This document shows positions 43,725 through 53,912 of a stretch of DNA of 64,000 nucleotides, piece after piece. The notes under the pieces are model-generated. The model saw only the letters and a list, made by a program, of their open reading frames with translations. It was not told where the DNA came from and did no database searches. The stretch comes from Solanum dulcamara (lineage: Eukaryota; Streptophyta; Magnoliopsida; Solanales; Solanaceae). The translations under genes and the position numbers were made by a program. Location of the stretch: positions 10,069,001 through 10,133,000 of the forward strand of contig NC_077247.1 in NCBI RefSeq assembly GCF_947179165.1, read 5' to 3'. The number at the start of each line of letters is the position of its first letter. The first letter of the stretch is position 1.

Positions 43725-44668
43725 TTTTTATCATTTAAGACTTCTTCCTACCATCAAGATTAATAATATCATTAGTTGGAAAAGGCAGCAAATCAAGTGG
43801 AGTGCGGGGGTTAAACCTATAAACAATTTCAAACAGAGACTTACCAGTAGAAGAATGGATAGTTCTATTATATGTAAACTCTATTATGGGCAAATGTACC
43901 TCCCAAGAAGTTAATTTTCCTTTTAAAATAGCCTCAACATATTTCCCAAAGTCCTATTTAGTACTTCCATTTGCCCATCTATTTGTGGGTGACAAGAGGT
44001 AGAAAATAGCAGTTTAGTTCCTACTTTTCCCCAAAGAACTCTCGAAAATGACTTAAGAACTTCGCATCCTGATCACTAATAATAGTTTTAGGTATACCAT
44101 GTAATTTAACAACTTATTTCACAAATAAATTAGCCACATGTGATGCATCATTAGTCTTCAAACATGGAATGAAATGAGCCATTTTTGAAAAGCTATCTAC
44201 CACTACATACATACTATCCTTACCAAGTTTAGTTCTAGGTAGACCTAACACAAAATGCATAAAAATATCAATCCAAGGAAAAGAAGGAATAATTAAAGGA
44301 GTATAAAGATCATGTGGTAATACTCTTGATTTGGCTTTTTTACATTCAAGACATTGAGAGCACACTTTCTCAACATTCTTTCGGGTGCCATGCCAAAAGA
44401 AATATTTGGCAAGTATATCCAAAGTTTTAGGAACTCCAAAGTGTCTCATGAGTCCACCACAATTTGCTTCCCTAACAAATAATTCACGCAAAGAGTAATT
44501 ATGGACACAAAACTTATTTTCTATAAAAAGAAATCCTTCTTTCAGATTGAACCTATCACAAGGTCCCATCATATATTCTGCAAAAACCTTTTCAATATAA
44601 AGATCATTAGCATAAAGGACTTTGATTTGATCAAAACCCATAAATTTTGACGTAAGAGTAGAGATCAA
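43725..44668 (-). pseudogene. Element D integrase: zinc-binding domain and core
   Basis: The open frame 44668-44114 carries [21 protein letters not shown] and then [17 protein letters not shown], the HH-CC zinc-binding domain. The core entry is [23 protein letters not shown], then [23 protein letters not shown]. The first catalytic aspartate, expected in MDFV, is histidine (MHFV). Together with the downstream frameshifts this predicts an inactive integrase. The upstream frame end ([16 protein letters not shown]) is canonical for this lineage. Confidence 0.88.
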
Positions 44669-44758
44669 GACATAGTTTCTTGAAAGTGCATCGACGATAA
44701 CATTTTCTTTTCCTTGCTTATAAGCAATTACATATGAGAAAGTTTTGATAAATTCAAC

Positions 44759-45345
44759 CTATTTTGCACATCTAGGATTAAGCTTACCTTGACTCTTCAA
44801 ATACCTCAAGGATTTATGGTTAGTTTTAACCACAAAGTCTCTAGGCCACAAATAATATTGCCATGTATCTAAGGCTCTTACCAAAATATATAACTCTTTG
44901 TCATAAATGAAGTAGTTCAATGGTGCCCCGCTCAGCTTTTCACTAAAGTATGCATTAGGCTTAGAATCTTGCATCCAAACAATACTTATTCCTCTACCAG
45001 ATGCATCACATTCAACTTCAAAAGACTTAAAAAAAATTAGGTAATTGCAAAAGATGAGCAGAACCCAATTTGTCTTTCAATAAGCTAAAAACATTAGCTT
45101 GTTCTTTTATCCATGTAAAAAAAATATTCTTCTTAATAACTTCAGTAAAAGGAGCAGCAATGGTACTAAAATTCCTCATAAATTTCCTATAAAAACTAGC
45201 AAGCCCATGAAAAACTTCTAATTTCAGTTACACTCTTAGGTTTAGGACACTCTTTAATTGCCTTGATTTTCTCCTCATCTACTTCAACTCCCTTAGAACT
45301 GGCCACAAACTCCAAGAATACCAAACGATCCATATAAAAATGACA
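44759..45345 (-). pseudogene. Element D RNase H
   Basis: Frame 44974-44759 reads [45 protein letters not shown], then [18 protein letters not shown]. This is the RNase H core, with the TDH aspartate replaced by asparagine (TNHKSL). Upstream, 45340-45000 contains RT-connection text in broken frames: FLEFVASSKGVEVDEEKIKAIKECPKPKSVTE near 45310-45215. The lost aspartate and the stops show inactivity. Confidence 0.82.
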
Positions 45346-45900
45346 CTATTTGAGATTAGCAAATAATTGTTGCTTTTTAAGAACTCTAAAAACTTGTTTT
45401 AGGTGTTCTATATGCTCTTCCAAATTTTTAGAAAAGATCACGATATCATCAAAATAAACTACAATATATTTTCCATGAAAAATCTTAAAAATATGATTCA
45501 CTAATCTCATGAAAGTTTTGGGTGCATTAGTCAAGCCAAAGGGCATAACTAACCACTCATAAAGCCTATAGTTTGTCTTAAAAGCAGTTTTCCATTCATT
45601 TCCACGATTCATTCAAATATGATGGTAACCATTTTTTAGATCGATTTTAGAAAATATTTTGGATCCATGCAATTGATCTAACATATCATCAAGACGTGGA
45701 ATAGGAGTTGATAGCTCGACAATTTACACACATCCTTCAAGATCAATCCATCTTAGGTACCAATAGAACAGGAACAGAGCAAGGATTCATGCTCTCTCTA
45801 ACAAATCCCTTTTCCAGGAACTCTTCAACTTGTTTTTACAACTCCTTTATCTCTTCAGGATTACTCCTATAAGCTGACCTATTTGGTATTTTTGTACTAC
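45346..45900 (-). pseudogene. Element D reverse transcriptase
   Basis: Frame 45612-45346 reads [38 protein letters not shown], then the catalytic block [21 protein letters not shown] and [14 protein letters not shown] is the YxDD box. Upstream, in other frames, are [29 protein letters not shown] (45710-45610) and a [12 protein letters not shown] block (~45790-45755). A stop separates the HHI and MNRGNEWK parts. The wording is clearly different from the FIDD-type RTs of C1, C2 and B2. Confidence 0.88.
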
Positions 45901-46517
45901 GTACAAAGTTAATTTGGTTATCAATGCCACAAAAATATGGTAGACCTTTAGGAATGTCCTTAGGAAAGATATCACTAAATCTTACAAAACAGAACAAACA
46001 CTACTTGGCAATGAAGATGTTAATGGCTTCGAATTAATCAAGACTTCTTTGTAAGTTAGTACTTTTACGGGAAGTTCTTCTTTTCTTGCACTCAAACATT
46101 CTTTAGATTTTATATAGAAACTCTATTTTTTCTTTTCCTTAGCCTCTTTCCTCTCACCACAACTTTATCTTTTTTCACTCGAACCCTGTTTTTGTCTCTC
46201 TTGGCCACCTCTCTTTTTTTCTAATTCTTGGCTAGAACTCGTTTATTTTTCCTCAAGCTCACTTTTTTTCCGCCTTTTTGTTTTTCCATTGATTCCCTCA
46301 ATCTCTTTTGATATTCAAACACTTGAGCAGGTGCTAAAGGTGCAAGAGTATACTTCTTGCCATTAAGCTCAAGAGAATATCTATTCTTTCTTCCATCATG
46401 AAAAGTATGCCTATCAAACTACCATGGACGACCAAGTAAGATATGACAAGATTGCATACGAATCACATCACAAAGGGTGTCATCCTCATACCTACAAACA
46501 TTAAATGAAATCATACA

Positions 46518-46760
46518 TTATTTATTGACTTTCAGTTCACCACTATCATTTAACCATTGGAGTCTGTAAGACTTAGGGTGTTTCATGTACGCAAGTCTTA
46601 ATATATCTACCAAGTGTGAACTCACCACATTCTCAAAACTACCACTGTCAATAATCATAGAATAAGTTCTCCCCTTTATCCCACACCTAATATGGAATAT
46701 ATTCTCCCTTTGTTCTTGATTATTGGTTCCTAAATTGGTTGACATAAGCATCCTAACTAC
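46518..46760 (-). pseudogene. Element D protease
   Basis: Frame 46751-46518 reads NQEQRENIFHIRCGIKGRTYSMIIDSGSFENVVSSHLVDIL, then KHPKSYRLQWLNDSGELKVNK. IDSGS is the aspartic-protease active-site motif (DSG), intact here. A second block, AGHILLGRPWxFD-like, follows downstream (~46440-46395) with a frameshift and reads SCHILLGRPW. It would process Gag-Pol in virus-like particles, but flanking stops isolate it. Confidence 0.85.
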
Positions 46761-46823
46761 AACAACAAAACTATCATTAAAGGGAAGTTCTATATGATCT
46801 ACACTCTCATCTCCCTCTTCTTC

Positions 46824-48500
46824 CTATTTCTCACTTTTTTCACTATCAGATCCCGTGTTATGAACCCTCCTAGCTAATCCAATACAACTATCATTAGGTA
46901 ATTCTATATCATCTTCACTCATACCTCCCTCTTCTTTCTCTTCCTCACTTTTTTCACTCTCATAGTTTTCATCTTCTCTCATGATAATGTTCCTCCTAGT
47001 TGGGCATTCATGGATCATATGCCCTCTTCTATGACATTTATGATATTGAATAGAACTAGAAGGCTTATAAACCTTAAGGAAAAAAAGATTTATCTCCCTC
47101 TTTTTCATCTACTTTACCTTTTCCCTTGACTTCCTAAGGTTTAGAAGCCACTTCTTCTTTTGACCATGGTTTCTTATAGATGATGTTAGGTCTACTCTTT
47201 AATAAGCTAGCTTGCTGCCTTTTTTTATTTGTTTTTCTACTTTTACAACTAAATCTACCAACTCATCTAAAGTTACATATGGTTGTATTTCTACTACACC
47301 AGTTATTTATCTATTTAAACCATTAAGAAATCTAGCCATAGTAGCTTCTTCTTCTTTCTTGCGGTTGGCTTGAATCATAGCCATATCCATAGACTTAAAG
47401 TATTCATCAATAGTCATTGCTCCTTGATCCAATGATTGAAGAAGCCATTATAGATCTCTTTACAAATAGAAAGTCACAAACTTCTTCTTCATGTCTCTTC
47501 TCATCTTAGCCTAGGTTGTAATGGGTCGTTGTCCATCTTGTTATCTATCCCTTGTAAGCTTTTTCCACCAAATAGAAGCATAAACAGAAAATTCAACAAC
47601 GACAAGCCTAACCTTCGTACCTTCTGAATAATTGTGACAATAAAAAATAACCTCAATTCTTTGCTCCCAATCAACATTCAAATTTGGATCTTTTGTTCCC
47701 TTGAAAGATGGTATCTTCATATTTATGCATTAATTTTTTCATCTTCTAAGTTACCTTGTTGTCCCCTCCTATCTCTCCCTATCTTATCTAGATTGACATC
47801 AAGATCATCAACAAAACAATCTATATAATTTTCTTGATTTACAACAGTGGCATGGGGTACATTTCTCCTATTATGATTACAATGATTATTTTAAGGTGGT
47901 ATAACATGTTCATTCCTCCTAAGTTCAGCTATTGTCTCATTCTGTTCAGCAATTGCATCCTTTATCTCTTGAAACTACAATTTCCATCCTTCAAATTATT
48001 GGTGCATGGATTGTAAAGTGAAATCCTTTTTTCTCGGATATCGGACTATTGTAAATCCCTCATTTCATCATTACTACCTACATTAGACATTATTTTGAAA
48101 AAAAGAAATGGTATATCACTCAAACTTTGGCTTTTTCCCTTACTTGTTTTCACTCACTCTTGCCCTTTTACTCTCAAATTACCTTTGGGAAAATACTTTA
48201 TGAATTTATAGTTAAAATCAATTTGTATCAAGTCCTTAGAGTAAGATAAGGATATGTTTTGACACAACAAGAAAAAAATAAACCAAACCTAGAAAGAATA
48301 GGACTTAGTTTGGAAAAGACTCGAACAAAGAGAGAAGATTTTTAGAACAAGATAAAAATCTAGGATCCCCTCTTCTTGTGTTCTTAAATATTTAGATGAA
48401 GAAAATTTCTTGAATAACAATAATGTTTTTCCTTTTGCGGTACTATTCACTGCTAAAAAGTTTTTTTTCTAATTTTTTTTATTTGCTCTTTCTTCAGGAA
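46824..48500 (-). pseudogene. Element D gag
   Basis: The 3' piece, frame 47108-46824, carries the zinc knuckle YHKCHRRGHMIHECPTRR (C-x2-C replaced by x-x2-C: the first Cys is His, YHKC), followed by an acidic stretch rich in E, S and D. Upstream, in broken frames (47480-47130), are AMTIDEYFKSMDMAMIQANRKKEEEAT, then FLNGLNR and VVEIQPYVTLDELVDLVVKVEKQ, the capsid C-terminus of this lineage. From ~48100 to 47500 the N-terminal gag is barely readable. The altered knuckle and stops show decay. The small plus-strand frames at 47634-48016 are shadows. Confidence 0.8.
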
Positions 48501-48538
48501 GTTCCTAAGATTATAAAGAATTGAATCTTGATAGAACT

Positions 48539-48550
48539 GCTCTGATACCA
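48539..48550 (-). promoter_or_regulatory. Primer-binding site of element D
   Basis: TGGTATCAGAGC on the minus strand, two bases inside the 5' LTR edge (48553). It is a perfect 12-base complement to the 3' end of plant initiator-Met tRNA and fixes the element's orientation. Confidence 0.92.
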
Positions 48551-48552
48551 CT

Positions 48553-49375
48553 TGATAACACTAAGAATGGTAAGCCAAAATAAACTAGAGTATTAACTAA
48601 AACAAGTGCAGAAGCAAAATCAGAAACTAATTAAAGAAACTATACAAGAATTGACGATATGGGTTTGACACGATCCAAGTAACAACAAATTGGTTAATTG
48701 TGGAACCAAATCCCTTTACTTGAGAAACTAATCAAGTCTTAGAATTCGATCCTGACCACTTCGTGAATAATGCTAGACAATAATTAGTAATAGTACTGAT
48801 CGCCTTCTAAAGAATACCAAGAAGGAACCAAATATATCAAATAAGAAGTTATCTTACTACCTTTAACTATGAACTAGTTAGGTTGAAAGATAAAGTCAAA
48901 AGATATTTGCCACAAAGGTTTAAATAGCTCTCAGTATATTATTCTTGAAAATCTCTCTTTTAAAGTAATAAAGCTCCCCTTTATATAGTAGTAAGAAAGG
49001 GTTGTTCAAAATAAAAAAATAATTAAGAAAATGTAATTTCTAGAGTCCTAGATGGCTGCCCACACACATGACACGTAATGTCAAAATAGAAGAAAAACAT
49101 GATACCTCCAAAAGTCTTACTGGGCTGCCCACAAATATGACTTATAATGTAAAAATATAAGAAAAAAGGACACCTACTAAATTCCAAGAAGGCTTTCCAC
49201 ACTCATAGGCACCATAAGGTCAACATAGAAGAAAAATGACATTAAATGCTAGTTCTAGAAACTAGTTAAAAGACTAACTAAGTTCTGAAATTTTCTTATT
49301 TGGGATCTTGTCATGGGGACTTTTTGAAACTCTAAAGATTTCTTAAATATTATTGAGCTTCTATCGATGCTATCA
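48553..49375 (-). mobile_element. Element D 5' LTR (823 bp, internally deleted)
   Basis: Bounded by TGATAACACTAAGAATGG (48553) and CTATCGATGCTATCA (49375). Compared with the 3' LTR it lacks ~228 bases. The break falls at TTCTGAAATTTTCTTATTT. In the 3' LTR the two ends of the missing block are TTCTGAAATTTTCT (43074) and TCTTGAAATTTTCTT (43302), so the deletion runs between short direct repeats. Confidence 0.88.
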
Positions 49376-50200
49376 TGGTTTTTGGTGATGGGATTAAAAT
49401 ATATCCAAAGAAAATAGAGGTGGTTAGGAATTGGCCCGACCATTATATCCTTCAGACATTAGAAGCTTTTTGGACTTAGTCGCATACTATAGAAGGTTTA
49501 TTGAAGGGATGTCGTCTATTGATTCGTCTTTAATTAATTTAACCCAAAAGAAGGTCAGATTTCAATGGTCGAATGAGTGCGAGAAGAGTTTCCAAATATT
49601 ATAGATCATATTACGTCGGATCCTATTTTGACATTGCTCGAATGGTCTAATGGGTTTGTTGTTTGTTGTTATGCCTCACGTGTTGGATTGGGTTGTGTAT
49701 TGATACAACATGGTAAGGTTATAGACTATACTTCTAGGAATCTGAAAGTGAATAAAAGAAACTATCTAACCAATGATCTTGAAGTTGCGGCGATTGTGCT
49801 TCCTTTGAAAATTAGGCGCCATTATCTTAATGGGGTGAATGTTGATGTGTTTACTGACCATAAAAGCTAAAAATATGTGTTTACCCAAAGTGATTTGAAC
49901 CTTAGGCAAAAGAGGTGGCCTAAACTTCTAAAAGACTATGACATGAGTGTATTGTACCATTCAGGTAAGGCAAATATTGTAGACGATGCTTTTAGTCAGT
50001 TGTCTATGGATAGTGTTGCATATATGGAGGAAGGTAAGAGGGAGATGGTTAAATAGATCCATAAATTAGCATGTTTAGGTAGGCGTTTAGTTGATTCCGA
50101 TGAAGGCTCAGAATCATCTCTTGTGGCGGATGTTAAGGCCAAACAAGACAATGATCCAATGTTGTCTTAATTGAAAAAGTCAGTTGCTGAAACAACCATT
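49376..50200 (+). pseudogene. C2 pol: RT end and RNase H (after element D)
   Basis: Continues the split RT with FGDGIKIYPKKIEVVRNWP. Next is a LDLVAYYRRFIEGMSSI block, and [17 protein letters not shown]. The open frame 49577-49870 holds [37 protein letters not shown] and ending VDVFTDHKS. The first RNase H acidic residue is lost (canonical YCDAS is CCYAS). Then LLKDYDMSVLYHSGKANIVDDAFSQLS closes RNase H. Stops occur after DHKS and later. Confidence 0.88.
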
Positions 50201-51060
50201 GAGGCTTTCTCCCAAGAGTGAGATGGGTTATTACGCTACTAAGTTCCTTTGTGTGTTCCTAATGTTGATTTATTAAGAGAGTTGATATTGAGTGAGGCCC
50301 ATAGTTCTCTGTTTAAACTCATCCGGGATCCACCAAGATGTATCATGATTTGAGGGAAGTGTATTGGTGGAATGGCATGAAGAAGGACATAGCGAAGTTT
50401 GTACCTAAGTGTCCTAATTGTCAACAAGTTAAAATTGAGCATAAAAAACTGGAAGGTTTAGCTCAAGATATTGACAATCGTACTTAGAAGTGAGAAGATT
50501 ATGGACTTTGTAACGGGTTTGACACATACTAAAAGATAACATGATTCTATTTGGGTCATTTTTGACTGAATGACTAAATCAACACATTTTCTATCGGTAA
50601 CGACTTCTTATGGTACCAAGACTATGCTAAGTTGTACATTCATGAAATTGTGAAACATCATGGTGTTCCTTTGACTATTATATCGGATAAAGGTACTCAA
50701 TTCACTTTACATTTTTGGAAGTCATTTAAAAAATGTCTTGATACTAGAATCAAGCTAAGCATCGATTTCCATCCTCAAACCAATGGACAAGACAAAAAAT
50801 GATTTAAACTTTGTACGATATTTGTGGGTGATACAAACTCCATGTTCCCATTGGAACTTGTGAACATTGAAGAGAATTTGACTTATGAGGAAGTAATGGT
50901 GGAAATTTTAGACCACAAGTGAAGAGGTTAAGAAATAAAGACGTTGCGTCCATCAAAGTGTGCTGGAGGAACCAATATGTAGAGATTGCTATGTGTGAAG
51001 TGGAAGAGGACATGATGAAGCGTTATACGTATCTCTTCCCTTCAACTCAAGTATAAAGGT
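50201..51060 (+). pseudogene. C2 pol: integrase and tail, internally deleted
   Basis: The zinc-binding end reads FVPKCPNCQQVKIEHKK (~50395-50450). The core start (MDFVTGLTHT) and YAKLYIHEIVKHHGVPLTIISDKGTQFTLHFW (50620-50730) are present, then FHPQTNGQDKK, where the catalytic glutamate (expected NGQAER) is absent. About 330 expected bases are missing here. Text resumes at ~50815 with VGDTNSMFPLELVNIEENLTYEEVMVEILD, and ends with VKRLRNKDVASIKVCWRNQYVEIAM and MMKRYTYLFPS (~51045), the chromodomain-like tail. The deletion removes the last part of the core and the GPY/F module. Confidence 0.85.
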
Positions 51061-51294
51061 ACTATGTTTTTCATGATCAAAATGATTAAACACCTACGTT
51101 TCAGTTCCATATGTCATTCATATGCAAGCATGATTCATGAAAGTAATTTTTTTTAAAAGTAGTATTTTATGTTAAGTATGAAGTTTACATATTCTATGCA
51201 TTTTTAAGGTGTCCTCATGTTCATGTTTGGTTGTTAAGCTATACACTCTACTCTACTCAAGCTAGTTCTAACTCATTCAAAGACGGATGTTCCC

Positions 51295-51307
51295 AAGGGG
51301 GAGATAT
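51295..51307 (+). promoter_or_regulatory. Polypurine tract of C2
   Basis: AAGGGGGAGATAT immediately upstream of the 3' LTR start, as in C1. Confidence 0.78.
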
Positions 51308-52965
51308 TATAAAATTCCTAAAAATGTAATGTTTCTCCATTGTCAAAATCTAGCCAAAATCTCATTCGCTAAAAAATGGCCTATCAAGGACTAGCTCCAC
51401 ATTGCAGACCTGGGTGACCTTTTTTTTCCAAATTCAGTTGTAAGTAAGGGCACTTTAGATTCATCCCAAATTGTTAGTTAATGAATCTGGATATGTTTAA
51501 GGCCTAATTCTACTCTATAAACTATTCTAAACCTTTAATTTCATTCATTCAATCAAAATTTACGTATTTAAATATTTGTCTCTCTACAAAAGCTCTCAAA
51601 GACTCCATTGAAAATCTCAAAATATTCACTCAAGATATCCATCAAAACTCTCAAATTCTTCAAAATTCTTTGATCTTCTCACTTAAGGTATGTGGGTAAT
51701 TGATCCTAGGGTACTTTCACCAATGGAGCCCAATAAATTCTCTATTTTTCAATCAGTTAAAGTATGTATTCTTATGGGTTTTGTGATCTTCATTCGAATT
51801 GCATGAATTATGATTCTAATTATAATTATGAGTCGATTTGAATATAAATTGATGGTTTTGCATTCAATTGAAGAGTTTTTCCATGAATTTTCCTATATTG
51901 ATCTTTAGGGTTAACTATATGAATTATTGGTTTTCAATTATACTTCCAAATGAAATTATCTTTATGAATTATGTATGGGTTGATAGAAAGTATATTCTCT
52001 TCAAGATAATTTAATGATTTTTAAGTCAATCGATCATGTATTCATCTTTTAGCCTAATTTCCAAGTATGAATTATGATTATGTATTTCAATTATGATCAA
52101 ACTATGAATTTCACATAAATCATGGAGAAGGTGACTTAGGTGACCTAAGGCCTAATGATATAAATTATGCAAGTATGATTCGTAATGTGGAAGGGCAATA
52201 TTCCCATTGCACTTATGTTATGAAATGAGATACTCTATGATTTTTAAACATATGAACATGTCTATGATATATGTTAAATATGATTACTATGTTACGATAT
52301 GAATTCAATGAGATTTGAGTTAGCACCGAATGGACTTAAGGTGGGGGCCCAACGAAAAGCTTTAGTAGCATCCTCATGCCTCTAAAACTATGTGCCGTAG
52401 TAGGTTGCCTTATGGCTTAGCTAGTAGATCCACATATAGAATATGTACATCACCCGCTTAGCGGGGTAGAGTCTACAATGGAAAGTAGATTCTCTTCTTC
52501 TGGTGTTGGGGTAACATTAGGATTCCATGATATGACTCGGATGGTCTTATTGTCAGTTATGGTTCTATCCCACATATGTATGACCTCTTTTGTCCTTTCC
52601 TCATTACAACTATGCTTTTCAAATGCTTTGATCATTATGACTTTACTTATCTCTTCTTACCATGCACCTTACTTTATCATTGCATCTTATTATTTACATT
52701 ACATTGTATGCCCTCATACGTAGTACATTCAAACGTACTAATGCATATTATTGCCTACATTATCACATAATGTAGGGGTTGAGGTTGACGATCATATCCA
52801 TCTATGTGGCTAATTGAGCTTTCCTATCCGGCGAATTTGTGGTGAGTTATCATCTATCGTGGACTAGTTATCGAGTTCGTTATTGTTTTCAAAGAGTTTT
52901 GTTATATTTCATATTGAGGGTGAGCTAGAGGCATGACTTATGCTATGCCCCATGCTTTTGTATAT
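51308..52965 (+). mobile_element. C2 3' LTR (3' end truncated)
   Basis: Starts TATAAAATTCC (canonical TGTAAGACC) after the polypurine tract and stays colinear with 37945-39530 through GGTGAGCTAGAGGCATGACT near 52925. The last ~230 bases of the LTR (from about GTTCTTGAGTAGAGG in the 5' copy) are missing. Unrelated sequence begins about 52965. Frames at 52450-52635 (minus), 52478-52723 and 52576-52770 have no family signal. Confidence 0.8.
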
Positions 52966-53259
52966 CAGGACATTTGTTTTGTTTAAGCTTCTCCAAAGTT
53001 TCCATGTGATCCATGTTATCAATGACATTACCAAATAATCCAAAGGAGGGGAGGATGTAATCCACCATATTTTGCATAGACTAGTTCTATGTGAGTAGTG
53101 ATGGTTGGAAATAGGTTTGGAAGGATTTGAAAGGAGTTGGAGGCCAAATAATGAGTCATGGTAATTGACCTACTTGCTTAAGCTACCGGTTTGGATGTGT
53201 TAAATAATTAAGATACTTAAGTACATGTCGAGCTTAAGTAGCAAGAATCACACAAGTTA
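52966..53259 (+). mobile_element. Family A-like LTR start fragment with polypurine tract
   Basis: AAAGGAGGGGAGGA (53041-53054) directly before TGTAATCCACCATATTT looks like a polypurine tract and LTR start. The text that follows (GTTGGAAATAGG, AGGAGTTGGAGGCCAAATAATGAGTC, GCTTAAGTAGCAAGAATCAC) aligns with the first ~200 bases of the A LTR. It is cut by A1 at 53260. This appears to be the 3' end of another A-type element into which A1 inserted. Confidence 0.6.
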
Positions 53260-53593
53260 TATTACACCCCACACTCTTGAGCTCGGAATGTTTCTTACGC
53301 TACTTAGAAGTTCGCATGTGATCCGGATAATCTACGACACAATCAAACGACTCTAAGAAAGGGAGAATGGGATACCCCATTGTAGAGAAGGTTAAAAATA
53401 GAGTTATAAGAATCCGGAAGGAATTGGAGGCCAAGTAATGAGTCGTAGGACTCAATTTATCTACGGAATCTACTAACTTGGAAGTCTTACATACCTAAGC
53501 TACTTGAGGATATACCAAGATTACGAAGCACATATTACATAGGCTCTTAAAATAAGACGAGATAACGAACCTGCGAGGAAGAGAAGAGAAGGA

Positions 53594-53792
53594 CACGTGG
53601 CAGCACCTCAAGCAAGCAGGTGACCCACCTTCTTGGGGTCAAGTAGGTGACCCACCTGCTTTGCAGGGGTGGACCCCACTGCCACGTGCAGCCCCTCAAT
53701 GGACGCATGGATACGGTGGCCCAATAGGGGCTGGACACGTGTCACCCTTAGGGGATGCCACGAGTGACCTCCAAAGGGAAACTATATATATG
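53594..53792 (+). promoter_or_regulatory. Predicted LTR promoter: CACGTG boxes and TATA
   Basis: CACGTG occurs at 53594-53599 (GACACGTGGCAG), 53683-53688 (GCCACGTGCAG) and 53736-53741 (GACACGTGTCAC). A TATA-like TATATATATG follows at 53783-53792. Between the first two boxes lie AAGCAGGTGACCCACC and a near-reverse GTGACCCACCTGCTT. The boxes match the G-box/ABRE core (ACGTGGC, ACGTGTC) bound by plant bZIP and bHLH factors. The same arrangement is in every A LTR here. Promoter activity is inferred, not shown. Confidence 0.6.
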
Positions 53793-53899
53793 TAATATAT
53801 GACTCCTAATTCAGTTCTTTATCCAAAAACTACAGCAGCAACAAAGAGAAAACAAACCCTAAAGCTTAGAGAGAAAAGAGTGACGGCTAGGAGAGAAAA

Positions 53900-53912
53900 A
53901 AGGGGTAAGTCC
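53900..53912 (+). promoter_or_regulatory. Possible 5' splice site in LTR leader
   Basis: AAAAGGGGTAAGTCCC about 110 bases after the TATA element. The GGTAAGT core fits the plant 5' splice consensus and is conserved in the 3' LTR (63890-63897) and, as ACTTACC, in minus-strand copies near 9987, 15180, 16010 and 59030. Whether it is used is unknown. Confidence 0.35.

Larger units (their letters stand above)
42346..49375 (-). mobile_element. Element D, gypsy retrotransposon nested in C2
   Basis: Minus-strand element with LTRs at 49375-48553 (5') and 43396-42346 (3'). Each begins TGATAGCATCGAT and ends TTATCA on the minus strand. A primer-binding site complementary to initiator-Met tRNA lies next to the 5' LTR, and gag, protease, RT, RNase H and integrase follow in the standard gypsy order. 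Flanking pentamers are TTGTG and TGGTT (3 of 5 matching), an imperfect target duplication. LTRs look ~87% alike over their first 250 bases, so the insertion is not recent. Protein wording (a YFDD catalytic box, the end block GDGPF...YKLD...YQVSATFN) differs from C1, C2 and B2 and marks a separate lineage. Confidence 0.9.
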
